Source: Clostridium sp. UBA699
GTDB lineage: Bacteria; Bacillota; Clostridia; Clostridiales; Clostridiaceae
Length of the DNA stretch: 64,000 nt
Direction of reading: 5' to 3'
NCBI GenBank assembly: GCA_002298915.1
Contig: DBML01000004.1
Coordinates: 45,743 to 109,742 of the forward strand
The notes under the pieces: model-generated
The model's database searches: none
Seen by the model: the letters and a program-made list of their open reading frames with translations, nothing else
What the model was told of the DNA's origin: nothing
Part shown: positions 24,784 through 33,318 of the stretch, piece after piece
Numbering within the stretch: the first letter of the stretch is position 1
Layout: each line of letters opens with the position of its first letter
Translations under genes and position numbers: made by a program

Positions 24784-25512
24784 ATGTATTCCAAACAACT
24801 GCGAACTCCTATGTTTAACAACTACACAGAGGTCATAAGGCAGCTCGATCAGAATCAAAGTTATGGTGATTTTTTAATTGCACTCATGAAGCTAGAACTT
24901 GATTCCAGACTGGAAAGCACTCGTAGAAAGAAGGTCAAATCTGCCGGATTCCCATACATCAAGACAATCGATGAACTTGATTGCGGTCGATTTGAACACA
25001 TGCAAGAGGCTTTCATACATGAGCTTGCAGCCTGCGATTTCATCGCCAAACGCCAGAATATAGTAATGATTGGAAATCCAGGTACTGGAAAGACCCACCT
25101 TTCAATTGCACTTGGTATCAAGGCATGCATGCAAGGAATGAACGTGAAGTTCTGTACTGCAGCAAACCTGGCTAACGAGCTGATCGAAGCTCAGGACAAC
25201 CACCGGCTCATCCGCCTGGAGAAGCAGATAGCAAAAGTTGACTTGTTAATCATTGATGAGCTGAGTTACCTTACATACAATCGGCACCAGTCAGAGATCC
25301 TGTTTAAAGTAGTGGCTGATCGAGTAGAGCGAAAAAGTGTCATTGTTTCAACAAACCTCCAATTCTGCGAATGGACTACCATGTTCGAAAACCAGACCAT
25401 GGTGACAGCCTTGATTGACAGTCTTACTTTCCGGTCTCATGTGTTAAATATGAATTCGGATAATCCTTATCGAGCAGAACATGCAGCTGTGGTAACAGAT
25501 ATCGAAAAGTGA
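24784..25512 (+). CDS. istB: IS21 helper ATPase IstB (copy 1)
   Basis: The 242-residue AAA+ ATPase has Walker A GNPGTGKT, Walker B LLIIDELSY and the sensor segment VSTNLQF. It selects target DNA for IstA. Copies suggest that the native start is the ATG at 24754, overlapping the istA stop as ATGA; in this copy the seventh codon after it is TAA, so translation must begin again at the ATG at 24784, losing ten residues. The rest is intact. Confidence 0.85.
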   Translation: MYSKQLRTPMFNNYTEVIRQLDQNQSYGDFLIALMKLELDSRLESTRRKKVKSAGFPYIKTIDELDCGRFEHMQEAFIHELAACDFIAKRQNIVMIGNPGTGKTHLSIALGIKACMQGMNVKFCTAANLANELIEAQDNHRLIRLEKQIAKVDLLIIDELSYLTYNRHQSEILFKVVADRVERKSVIVSTNLQFCEWTTMFENQTMVTALIDSLTFRSHVLNMNSDNPYRAEHAAVVTDIEK

Positions 25513-25617
25513 TAATTCGATAAAAAATGGGGAATGCTTCTGGTATTCCCCTTTATCAGAAACAAAGTGGTAAACTCTTTCACTGTCAGTTGGTAAACTT
25601 TTTGGTTGACATTCACA

Positions 25618-25983
25618 TACTTTCTTTGATTTCATAGATATTGAAGTTTTGAACTGTTATAACAACACACTTCGGGAGTTTAAAAGTGTAACTCCCACCA
25701 TATAAAAAATCAGTAACCATTGCGATCGCTAGATCATGATGCGAGGGAGAGGATCCACCCCCCACTAACTGGTTCGTAGTGTGATAGATAGCTTATTGCG
25801 TACAGACGCATCTTGTTGTAACCCCTGATATTTCAGCGATCGTATTAACATCCTTACTTTATCATTATTTGTTTTATAGTGTTTTTCTATATACGTAGTC
25901 TCCAAATAGTCTCCAACTTATTGCAGTCAAAAATTATATTTGAAATGTATTTTCGCTGTTTTTTCTTATTGGTTCCCTGTTAC
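25618..25983. other. Intergenic stretch with the left island edge
   Basis: There is no open gene here. It holds the tRNA-Arg-like remnant at 25738-25779; in tRNA-targeted islands an integrase would often stand between such an edge and the excisionase-like gene, and I see no trace of one. Confidence 0.5.
25738..25779 (-). repeat. Decayed tRNA-Arg 3' half, candidate att site
   Basis: This segment matches the 3' half of the tRNA-Arg at 55738-55814 in about 34 of 41 positions, with an exact 13-base core AACTGGTTCGTAG at the anticodon loop. It has the same orientation as the intact tRNA and lies 30 kb from it on the 3' side, as expected for the far end of an element that entered the tRNA gene. 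The mismatches show age or partial replacement. Confidence 0.6.
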
Positions 25984-26184
25984 CTATTTTAGTATACTTT
26001 TATTAGCCATTTCATCAGCCCATTCCTGAAGCTTTAGTCTATTAATAAATATACGGTTACCGATACGGAATGATGGGAATTTTGGATCCTTGGCTAAATT
26101 ATATAAGCAATTTCTCCCTATACCACCAAGTAACTCACGTGCTTCTTCAACACTAACAAGTATTGTCTTCTCTTCCATAATCAT
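25984..26184 (-). CDS. Excisionase-like helix-turn-helix protein
   Basis: The 66-residue protein has the winged helix pattern of Xis/MerR-like excisionases: VSVEEARELLGGIGRNCLYNLAKDP, then FPSFRIGNRIFINRLKLQEWADE. In mobile elements such proteins set the direction of integrase recombination. It lies 200 bases from the left att-like repeat, the expected place. A matching integrase survives only as a fragment at 55558-55632. GGAGGCATG-type site before the ATG. Confidence 0.75.
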   Translation of the reverse strand: MIMEEKTILVSVEEARELLGGIGRNCLYNLAKDPKFPSFRIGNRIFINRLKLQEWADEMANKSILK

Positions 26185-26237
26185 GCCTCCTATTGTATAC
26201 TCTTTTTTAAATTATGTTCCAATTGGCTTCATGCATT

Positions 26238-26327
26238 TTATTTGCCGCTTGCCCTCTTAATTAATAATAGTAAAACAATAATCGGAAGTAGTATTAAATA
26301 CATTAGAAACTTAAATAATCCTCGCAT
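26238..26327 (-). CDS. Very small membrane peptide, 29 residues
   Basis: The ATG at 26325-26327 is preceded by AAGGTAGG. The peptide is a single hydrophobic helix (LFKFLMYLILLPIIVLLLLI) with a basic end KRASGK. Small toxins and membrane regulators have this form, but no antisense RNA is recognised. It stands between the excisionase-like gene and an HNH-like remnant. Confidence 0.4.
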   Translation of the reverse strand: MRGLFKFLMYLILLPIIVLLLLIKRASGK

Positions 26328-26370
26328 TACAAACACCTACCTTAAATAATTTCGTTAAAATTACTACAGG

Positions 26371-26607
26371 TTAACAAAAATCATTGTTTTCCAAAAGAGC
26401 TGCAAAATAGTTAATATGAACTTTGCTCACTTTCAATTTCTTATGCTCTCCATTGAACTTAATATCTACTATATAGTAATCCCCATTAAACTCTAGAACC
26501 TCCTCAGGGAATATATCACCTTCTATAAGAGCTTGAGACTGCGTGAATATATTACTTAGATCCTTTTTCCCTCCATGCTTAGCTATTGTATAGCAGTTAG
26601 GACACAT
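26371..26607 (-). pseudogene. HNH nuclease C-terminal remnant (probable)
   Basis: The 78-residue frame starts MCPNCYTIAKHGG, like the last third of an HNH nuclease motif (LCPNCHxLxHYG), and continues as a beta-rich piece. The first H-N part of the motif is missing, so it looks like the rest of a restriction-type nuclease cut at 26608 by the recombinase fragment beside it. Confidence 0.4.
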
Positions 26608-26695
26608 ACCTAAAATATTGAAGGGTCTTTCTGACTAAATGGACCCTATAGAGTGAACACAAGAAAAAAGGCGTCCAGTATAACACGAGTTTGCT

Positions 26696-27327
26696 GTGTC
26701 TACTAAAGTGGGTAAGGGTCAGTTCAGCTGTATTCACAGTTTCTCTAACATGATTGTCTGTGGTGGCTGCGGTGTGGTGTTCCGAAGGGTCCACTGGAAC
26801 AACCGAGAGAAGAAATTCATAGTTTGGCGTTGTGTCAGCCGCTTGGAGAACACCGGCTTGTTCTGCGATGCTCGTATGGTACTTGAGAGCACCTTAGAGC
26901 AGGTGATGGTCACCGCCATCATCCAAGCATTGTGCGATAAAGATCATTTTCTTATCACGCTGCAGAATAACATCGAAACTGTTATATGCGATGAAAACAG
27001 CCATACTTTTTTGGAAATTGACAAACAGCTGGTAGAACTTCAAACAGAACTTTTAAAGCTCGCAGTTCCAAGGCTTAATACGAAAAGGTCGGCGATGAAA
27101 TCTACCGACTACGTGAGGAAAAGCAAAAGGCCCAGCTCGAGAATCTGGGACAGGATGAGCTGAAAAAACGCATCTCAGATAAGAGCGCATTTCTACATGA
27201 GCAGCCAACTACCTTGACCCAATATGACGAGTCGATTGTCCGGCGACTGATTGAAAAAGTTACCGTTCACGAGGACAAATTCAATGTAGAATTCAAGTCC
27301 GGTTTGACGATAGATGTGGAAGAATAG
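26696..27327 (+). pseudogene. Large serine recombinase, C-terminal remnant with frameshift
   Basis: The first part has the recombinase zinc-ribbon region: MIVCGGCGVVFRRVHWNNREKKF...WRCVSRLENTGLFCDARMV, with CxxC and a later cysteine. Around 27080 the frame changes, and the other frame continues with KVGDEIYRLREEKQKAQ and ends VEFKSGLTIDVEE at the stop 27325-27327, the coiled coil and tail of the same family. The catalytic N-terminal domain is missing. It records an earlier integration by a serine-recombinase element. Confidence 0.75.
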
Positions 27328-27399
27328 TTTGAAATGGAGCAAGGCACTCTACGAAAATTATGATGTAGGGTGCCTATGGTTTGCAGAGCATATATAACT

Positions 27400-29793
27400 C
27401 TATAATTGAGCTAATCCATCTTCGAACGAACTCTTAAATTTCAACAAGTTTTTCCTCGCAATTTTCATAGCTTCAATAGACTCTTCAGCATTCTTTATTT
27501 GCCTTTTCAGTTCCTTTTTCTCTTTGCCGTCCGCAACATCGGCCTTCAATCTCAACTCGGTTAATCCGTTTTCAATATTCCTGATGTTTTGGACATATTG
27601 TTCATAAACAGTATTTGAATACTCTGTGTCATGTTCGTCATTCAGGAATATCTCGCGAATGGAGACTAGCAATTTAGCCGATTGCAAAATTGTGTTCTGT
27701 TTACCTATTAGACCAGCAGCTCCTACCGCTCCGCCGACACCTAAACCTGCGCCTATTCCGAGGGCAGCTCCTCCGCCAACAATCACAGCAGTACCGCCCA
27801 GCATGCCGGCACCACCGGCTGCTATTGCACCACCGCCAAGATAAGCAAGGCAGGCACTTGTTAAGGCAGCACCGCTAAGCCCGGCAAAGTTCGAGCCGAC
27901 CAAAGCAACTGCGATGGGTCCGGATAATACTCCGGCTGTTGCAATGGTGATTATGGCGATACCGGCGGTTATTGCACCACCGATGAGTAGCCCCTTGAGA
28001 ACCTCTTTCATCTCAAAAACGACCTTCTCGTAGCACTTACGAAGACGTTTAATGTAGCCTTGATGGTAGTAATTACCGCTGAAATATGAGTCAAGATACG
28101 CATCACCACTGTTTTTGGAATACCCGCAAGTCGGCATTTGCAACTGGTTGTATTTTTTGCTCGGTACAGTGTTGCCCTTTTTATCTTGTTCCACGCCCAA
28201 CGGATAATATGGCTCAAAGAGCATAGCTTCAAGTAAAACCAATCTGAACCAGGTTTTCTGAGGCTCGTTGTCTTCAATTTTCTTTATGAGTTCTTGTTTA
28301 GAATACCAATGAAGCGTAGCACCTTCAATTCCCAAAAAGCTCGCAAAGCCATCTGTTATGAATGTTTTCCACTCATCAAGCCACTCATGTTTCAGGTTCT
28401 TAATTCCTTCCTTGTTTATGGGCTGTTTTGTGGCTTGGATGTCGTTTAGTGTTTTGTAGTATTCGAGGTTGTATAGAAGCTCCGTTTGCTCAACCGTTAA
28501 ACCGAGTTTATCAATTTCCATATCCGCACCTATCCTTTTATAAATGTTATCGTCTTCTTGCCTATACGCAAACCGCTTTATGTCCTCATACACTTGTTTA
28601 ATTCGTTTGACATTCCGGGCTTTCAGACACCAAGATACGTCTTCGCCTATGGCAATAGCGAAACGACCGACACCAACATAGTTAATCGAAACCCAGTATT
28701 CCTGTGTTATGACCGCTTCGCCGACATCTACGGTCGTGAAGACGCCTGTTGAAATCGTTAGCATTCTGGCGATGGTGGGATTGTTCAGCGGTTTCACATT
28801 GTCCCAGTTTATCTGGTTCATATCAGAAATCGACTGTATGTCGTTCGATCGTATTTCCATTGCAAGACGCCGAATGAGATAGAATGTCCTCACGATACAG
28901 TCGTTCGCTACAACCGGAACTGCCTGTCTTCCAAGTTCGATGCCAACGCCCATTTCACCACGTAATTCAAACTTGAGAACTGTTTCTTTGATAATAGTGC
29001 CGTTCTCATCGTGCTTCGCAAGCAGAGTACCGTTGAATAGCTTCGATAAGAATACCGACAGCGAATTGTCACTGACATTCATGTTTTTGAAAATTGGCAG
29101 TACTGAAAGTTCTTTTGCCAAAGCAAGTATAGGACCAGGTATTCCTGTGCCGCCACTTTTTCCGACTGAACTGCTCGAACCAGCAACATCGCTAACGAGA
29201 TGAAAGAACCAAGTAATCGTACCAAAGAGTATCTTGGACTGTACATCGTTTCCAATAAAAGCTCTGCTCACTTCCGGCACATCGACAATCATAAAAGAAC
29301 CGTTCGTATCCGTGCCGTAAGATTTGTCTGTAAACTGCGTAAGAAGTGAGAACATCAGTCCGACGATAGTGGGATGGTGAGAAAAGTCGCGTAGATGATG
29401 TTGAAGGCCGCCACCGAAGTCAGGAGTATTTCCGTCGCTCGGTATAGGAAACCTCTTCTCAAGGAATTTTACTGCAGATTCCAAATCATTATTTTTACAG
29501 CCAAGCATCTTGGCTGTTTTTGTGACAAAACCGTCTATTTTATCGCTTGCGATGCCCCGTCCGCGTTCCAAGCTAAACTCTCCGACCCAAAGGATGTCGA
29601 GCAAGCTGCACAGCACTCCGCTAGCGGCTGAAACCAAGTAGTCGAACTTGTCAGCTTGGCTTGACAGCAAATCTATGTGGCTATCCAAGTCAAAGATTAT
29701 TTTGTCGAGGTCGTACTCCGCATTAAAAGCAGCCTCGCTATAAGGTTTTAGTTCAATTTGTAGATTATCCATTTCGCTCATTCCAATTAACAT
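27400..29793 (-). CDS. Unknown 797-residue protein with glycine-zipper membrane segment
   Basis: Residues 1-590 are a soluble part with GGGLQHHLRDFSHHPTIVGL (histidine cluster near 131-141), a Ser/Gly patch near 205-217, and an aromatic-rich part near 515-575. Residues 601-697 are almost only Gly, Ala, Ile, Val and Leu with repeated GxxxG spacing, a glycine zipper that can form a membrane pore or pack helices. Residues 710-790 are charged helices, probably coiled coil. The architecture suggests a membrane-acting effector or a protein that acts at the envelope. It is in the island between recombinase remnants and BREX. I recognise no catalytic motif and cannot name a family. Confidence 0.7.
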   Translation of the reverse strand: MLIGMSEMDNLQIELKPYSEAAFNAEYDLDKIIFDLDSHIDLLSSQADKFDYLVSAASGVLCSLLDILWVGEFSLERGRGIASDKIDGFVTKTAKMLGCKNNDLESAVKFLEKRFPIPSDGNTPDFGGGLQHHLRDFSHHPTIVGLMFSLLTQFTDKSYGTDTNGSFMIVDVPEVSRAFIGNDVQSKILFGTITWFFHLVSDVAGSSSSVGKSGGTGIPGPILALAKELSVLPIFKNMNVSDNSLSVFLSKLFNGTLLAKHDENGTIIKETVLKFELRGEMGVGIELGRQAVPVVANDCIVRTFYLIRRLAMEIRSNDIQSISDMNQINWDNVKPLNNPTIARMLTISTGVFTTVDVGEAVITQEYWVSINYVGVGRFAIAIGEDVSWCLKARNVKRIKQVYEDIKRFAYRQEDDNIYKRIGADMEIDKLGLTVEQTELLYNLEYYKTLNDIQATKQPINKEGIKNLKHEWLDEWKTFITDGFASFLGIEGATLHWYSKQELIKKIEDNEPQKTWFRLVLLEAMLFEPYYPLGVEQDKKGNTVPSKKYNQLQMPTCGYSKNSGDAYLDSYFSGNYYHQGYIKRLRKCYEKVVFEMKEVLKGLLIGGAITAGIAIITIATAGVLSGPIAVALVGSNFAGLSGAALTSACLAYLGGGAIAAGGAGMLGGTAVIVGGGAALGIGAGLGVGGAVGAAGLIGKQNTILQSAKLLVSIREIFLNDEHDTEYSNTVYEQYVQNIRNIENGLTELRLKADVADGKEKKELKRQIKNAEESIEAMKIARKNLLKFKSSFEDGLAQL

Positions 29794-29850
29794 CCCCTTT
29801 TAAAAGATTTAAACGTTGCAATGGAGGTTAAATCCAACAAATTTTATGCC

Positions 29851-29917
29851 TACATCTAAATGACCACTCAGCAAGCCCTAAAAATCCAAAACATCTAAAC
29901 CGACCACTCGCCAAGCA
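29851..29917. repeat. Imperfect direct repeat, two units
   Basis: ACATCTAAATGACCACTCAGCAAGC and ACATCTAAACCGACCACTCGCCAAGC are 40 bases apart, with a third partial ACATCTTAATCACTC at 29921. It lies in the gap before the 797-residue protein gene. Confidence 0.4.
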
Positions 29918-29993
29918 CCGACATCTTAATCACTCTGTACGGGTCAAAATCAGCCCTTTGGATATGTTCCCACAAAGCAATATTTTTGCGATT

Positions 29994-30224
29994 TCAACAC
30001 TTGGATTTTTCTCTAAAATCTCGAAAAGCCTTTATTTCAAGGCTTTTATACACCCTTACTTCTCTACCTTTGACATCAACACGACCGTCTCCATGTACAA
30101 CGAGCCATTCATATTGATGTCTTCCATGCGTTTTTTCGTATAACGCAATACGCCCAAACTTTTTTATGTTTTCCTCGTTCAAGGGAATACGTCCACATAT
30201 CTGCTTCATGATTACATTGATCAT
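29994..30224 (-). CDS. Hypothetical protein, 76 residues
   Basis: A basic small protein with many Arg and Lys (GRIPLNEENIKKFGRIALYEK, HGRHQYEWLVVHGDGRVDV). The true start may be the later ATG at 30209. It follows the 268-residue gene by 10 bases, so the two form one unit. No family recognised. Confidence 0.5.
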   Translation of the reverse strand: MINVIMKQICGRIPLNEENIKKFGRIALYEKTHGRHQYEWLVVHGDGRVDVKGREVRVYKSLEIKAFRDFREKSKC

Positions 30225-30234
30225 GGGTGAGCAA

Positions 30235-31023
30235 TCACTCTATAAATTCAAAAATATAATCTTTATCAAGTAACTGGTTAATAATCCTTATGTAATCCTC
30301 TTTTTCTTTATAGAGTTCTTTTATTTTTTCACCAGCAATCTCTCCATGCTGATGTAAATAACCAAGTATAAGCATCTCGTTCTCTTCCACATTTTGCAAA
30401 TTAAATTTATTTGAATTTAGTTTGTAAATTTTATAATTCAAAAATAGCTTTTCTTCACATTTACCTTCAATATTTTCTCTTAGCGAATCTAATGAATACC
30501 ACTTATCGTTTTTGCATTTATAAAAACATTTTTCAAAAACATTCCCAGTATGTGATTTACGGTTAGGTTCAAATACTTCTGATATCTTTGTATATGCGTT
30601 ATTAATGCTTGTTGCATTAAAATTATCAAGATCAGGAATACAGCACTTAACTCCTAATAAATTTGATCTCTTACTACCTCTTAGCTGTAAGCGCAATGGC
30701 TCCAACAATTTTACACCTATATATAAATCCCCAGTAAGCTGGTCAATTCTTAGTTTTTGAGCAAACTTTGATTTATCATTTGGTATATTCGTTGATGCAA
30801 TACCAACCATTATCGTACTATCAACAGGTAAAATTTCTTTATACTCCTCCCATTGAGAGATTTCAACAAATCTTTTATCCTTCACTTTGTATTCCGGAAT
30901 AATTAAGTCACCAATAGCCCCATCTTCTATAGTCGGCAAATTTCCGCCGTAAAAATATCGAATAATTCCATTCATTACTATCACAGGTATCCTTATTGTT
31001 TTTTCCAGAGAATCATGCAACAT
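30235..31023 (-). CDS. Hypothetical protein with C-terminal winged-helix-like end
   Basis: Started at the ATG at 31021-31023 (AGGAGG four bases before it), the protein has 262 residues. The first 130 are beta-rich (IRIPVIVMNGIIRYFYGG, DLIIPEYKVKDKRFVE, STIMVGIA). The last 50 (NEMLILGYLHQHGEIAGEKIKELY...IINQLLDKDYIFEF) look like a winged helix. AT-rich codon use shows acquisition. I do not recognise the family; its neighbours are also unknown. Confidence 0.6.
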   Translation of the reverse strand: MLHDSLEKTIRIPVIVMNGIIRYFYGGNLPTIEDGAIGDLIIPEYKVKDKRFVEISQWEEYKEILPVDSTIMVGIASTNIPNDKSKFAQKLRIDQLTGDLYIGVKLLEPLRLQLRGSKRSNLLGVKCCIPDLDNFNATSINNAYTKISEVFEPNRKSHTGNVFEKCFYKCKNDKWYSLDSLRENIEGKCEEKLFLNYKIYKLNSNKFNLQNVEENEMLILGYLHQHGEIAGEKIKELYKEKEDYIRIINQLLDKDYIFEFIE

Positions 31024-31169
31024 AATCCCTCCTACTCTCAAATTGTATACTCAGACCGACCTCTATAATTTTGTGGCGAGCATTTTTTATTATAAAGCCA
31101 TTCAAATTTATAGCTCTTTCCCGTTTCATAAGAGTATCACTTTCCATGTTTGCAATTCAAAAAAATTAT

Positions 31170-31772
31170 TCAATCCAGGGTTAATTCATACAGATTTAAC
31201 CATTCGTTTAGAGCGCCTTCTTGAAATTCATTTTTCGGAAAATCCCTTTCTTCAATCAAATAACAAATATTTTCAATTCTCTTCCTGAAGGGTTCAAAAT
31301 GATTCCTATCTTCTATTGATTCCATCAAGTAATCAAAGAAATACTTTGCAAAATCTTTGCTATTATCAAATATTCTAATCATAAACTCGTAATCACCATC
31401 AGTAAAATTGGCACACTCTAAAAGAAATAAGTAATTTTCCAACTCAACTTTAAGTGCTGCGTATTTTTGGGTATTACTAAATGCACCATTTAACGCTGTC
31501 AGCAATTTTTCATGAATGCAGTTCCAAATCGCTTCGTATGGAAACCATCCGTCAGAATCATAGTCGATTCTGTTTTCTTCAAGGAAATCTTCCCATCCTC
31601 CAAAGTCGATTATATTAAGTTCTTCACTCCCATCTATTTCGTCATAATTATCTTTTAGTGATGAAATTATCTCTTTAATAAAATCATTAACATTTGCGTG
31701 ATTTTCAAAGAATTCGTAATCATACACACCAGGGTTATTGTAGATTACATGGGCATAGTAGTGTTCCCTCAT
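31170..31772 (-). CDS. Hypothetical acidic protein, 200 residues
   Basis: A very acidic, aromatic-rich protein (YYAHVIYNNPGVYDYEFFEN, DFGGWEDFLEENRIDYDSDGW) with mostly helical prediction by eye. GGGGAGGAG precedes the ATG. Such charge could serve DNA mimicry or immunity, but that is only a thought. No family recognised. Confidence 0.55.
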   Translation of the reverse strand: MREHYYAHVIYNNPGVYDYEFFENHANVNDFIKEIISSLKDNYDEIDGSEELNIIDFGGWEDFLEENRIDYDSDGWFPYEAIWNCIHEKLLTALNGAFSNTQKYAALKVELENYLFLLECANFTDGDYEFMIRIFDNSKDFAKYFFDYLMESIEDRNHFEPFRKRIENICYLIEERDFPKNEFQEGALNEWLNLYELTLD

Positions 31773-31943
31773 AAATTATACTCCTCCCCCTCATTGCTCC
31801 ATATCTTCAATAGATTAATAATCTATCCTCCTCTCCTCAAATAGCCAAGTATTTATATGCTAAAATGCTCCTGTGCAATTGCATTGAGCTGCCCAGCGAT
31901 AATAGAAAACTCATAGTTCAAATCCAGTGTTTTGACGCTTACT

Positions 31944-32460
31944 TTATTTACCGCTCATCTGATAGACATTATCCGGCTGGATGGTTTCGTCAGTGCGAGC
32001 ATAAAAAATCATTCCAGATACTGTGTGAGGCTTACCTCCAAATTCGGAGTCTTTATTCTTTACATAGGTGAATATCTGATATAGGTTATTTGAGTGCAAA
32101 GTATGGACATCATGCTGCACCTGCGTCGTGTGCGAGTAATACTTCGCGTCAATAATCAACACTGTCGATACCGTTTTATCTGTCAGTGTAATATCGCTAT
32201 GAACAACCTGTAATATGGTGCAAAAATCTTCGTCAAGGGCCCACTGGATTTTCGAGGGCCGATGCGGTTAACTGTGGATACTCTTTTGTATAGTTTTCGA
32301 GGATGAATTTCTCATACAAACGGCACATACGCTGTTCATCCACAAACGATGCCAGCCGGTATTCTCCTTTGTATGTTGTCAAAAGGATTCCATAAGGATT
32401 AGCTGACACAGACCGATAATCATTCGGTAAAATAGGCGTGCATGAGATAAGTTCAGGCAA
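31944..32460 (-). pseudogene. mcrC: McrC-like restriction subunit, broken
   Basis: Two frames carry pieces of McrC, the nuclease partner of the McrB GTPase: the upstream piece with RLYEKFILENYTKEYPQL and the downstream one with LIIDAKYYS...LHSNNLYQIFTYVKNKD...GMIFYARTDETIQPD, the PD-(D/E)xK-type end. They are in different frames and the middle is degraded. No intact mcrB is in the window. This is a dead restriction system. Confidence 0.7.
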
Positions 32461-32744
32461 TAATTGAAAGCGTTAGGAATGTCTCTGACATAAAATTTAT
32501 TTACGAATTATTATAAATCTTCACCGCTGCCATTATTGCCTCGCGTGATTTATCAGTTCATCCTTTATTGATTTTACTAACCGATTTCGCATTATAGCCA
32601 TGATTAACTCCGATTTTGTTCTGCGGAGTTTGACAAACAAGTTATATGGCATCTTTCCCTTGTTTTATTAACTTATCGGTATTATTGATTTTTCCAATCA
32701 TATTTTCCCTAAGCTATCATGCTCGAATCTAATATCAGCAAAAA

Positions 32745-33269
32745 TTAATAACAGGAGTACATATTATAATTTGAATCAATAAAAATACAATCCGGTACAT
32801 CACAAATTATATATAAAGTTTTCTTAACAGAATCCAACACTTCTCTAACACTGACATTAAGACTAGAATCAGTAATTTCGATTTCATTAATCAATATCAC
32901 ATATCGATGATCCTCAGCGAACTGACTCACATCTTCTAAATTATTTGCCTCTAGGAAGCTCTCGTAATCCAACTCTGTGAAGCAATGTTTCTCAACAAAG
33001 TTTTCATAATCTACTTCATCAAATATTTCGAGAAGATTTGTTATATTATCATTTAAAGCAAGTATCTCTTCATCTGCTTGTTTCTTAAATAATTGTTTAT
33101 CTTCCTCAGTTGGGCCACCAATGAGCTTGAAGTCAAAAATATACCCTTTTATAAAGCCAATATTATTATCATCAAGCCCGAGCTTGCTGTCAATTGATCT
33201 AATCGCAAGCTCTTTCTTTGTCTTATTTGAAATATCGTAAAAATCCCTATTAAACAATAAACTAATCAA
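32745..33269 (-). CDS. Hypothetical acidic protein downstream of brxL
   Basis: The 174-residue protein starts with TTG after GGGGGTGATG. It is rich in Asp, Glu and Asn (NLLEIFDEVDYENFVEKH, ELDYESFLEANNLEDV). It begins 49 bases after the brxL stop on the same strand, so it may be the last gene of the BREX operon. I see no known motif. AT-rich. Confidence 0.55.
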   Translation of the reverse strand: MISLLFNRDFYDISNKTKKELAIRSIDSKLGLDDNNIGFIKGYIFDFKLIGGPTEEDKQLFKKQADEEILALNDNITNLLEIFDEVDYENFVEKHCFTELDYESFLEANNLEDVSQFAEDHRYVILINEIEITDSSLNVSVREVLDSVKKTLYIICDVPDCIFIDSNYNMYSCY

Positions 33270-33318
33270 ATAACATCACCCCCATCTTTTCAAACAAAAT
33301 ACGATAGTTTTTTACTGA

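Larger units (their letters stand above)
23163..25617 (+). mobile_element. IS21-family insertion sequence, copy 1, complete ends
   Basis: The element runs from TGTAAATGATACTATAAAAG to ...TTGACATTCACA. The ends are imperfect inverted repeats with the IS21 start TGT and internal repeats (GTACCACTT and GTTTACCAC on the left; GTGGTAAAC and TTGGTAAAC on the right). The five bases TACTT stand on both sides (23158-23162 and 25618-25622), a target duplication typical in size for IS21. It carries istA (frameshifted) and istB. Confidence 0.85.

Noticed and set aside
29851..29935. A small CRISPR array
   Set aside because: Only two to three imperfect units with little dyad symmetry and no cas genes; no CRISPR array was seen anywhere in the window.
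31944..32460. A working McrBC restriction system
   Set aside because: McrC is in two frames with a gap, and there is no McrB.
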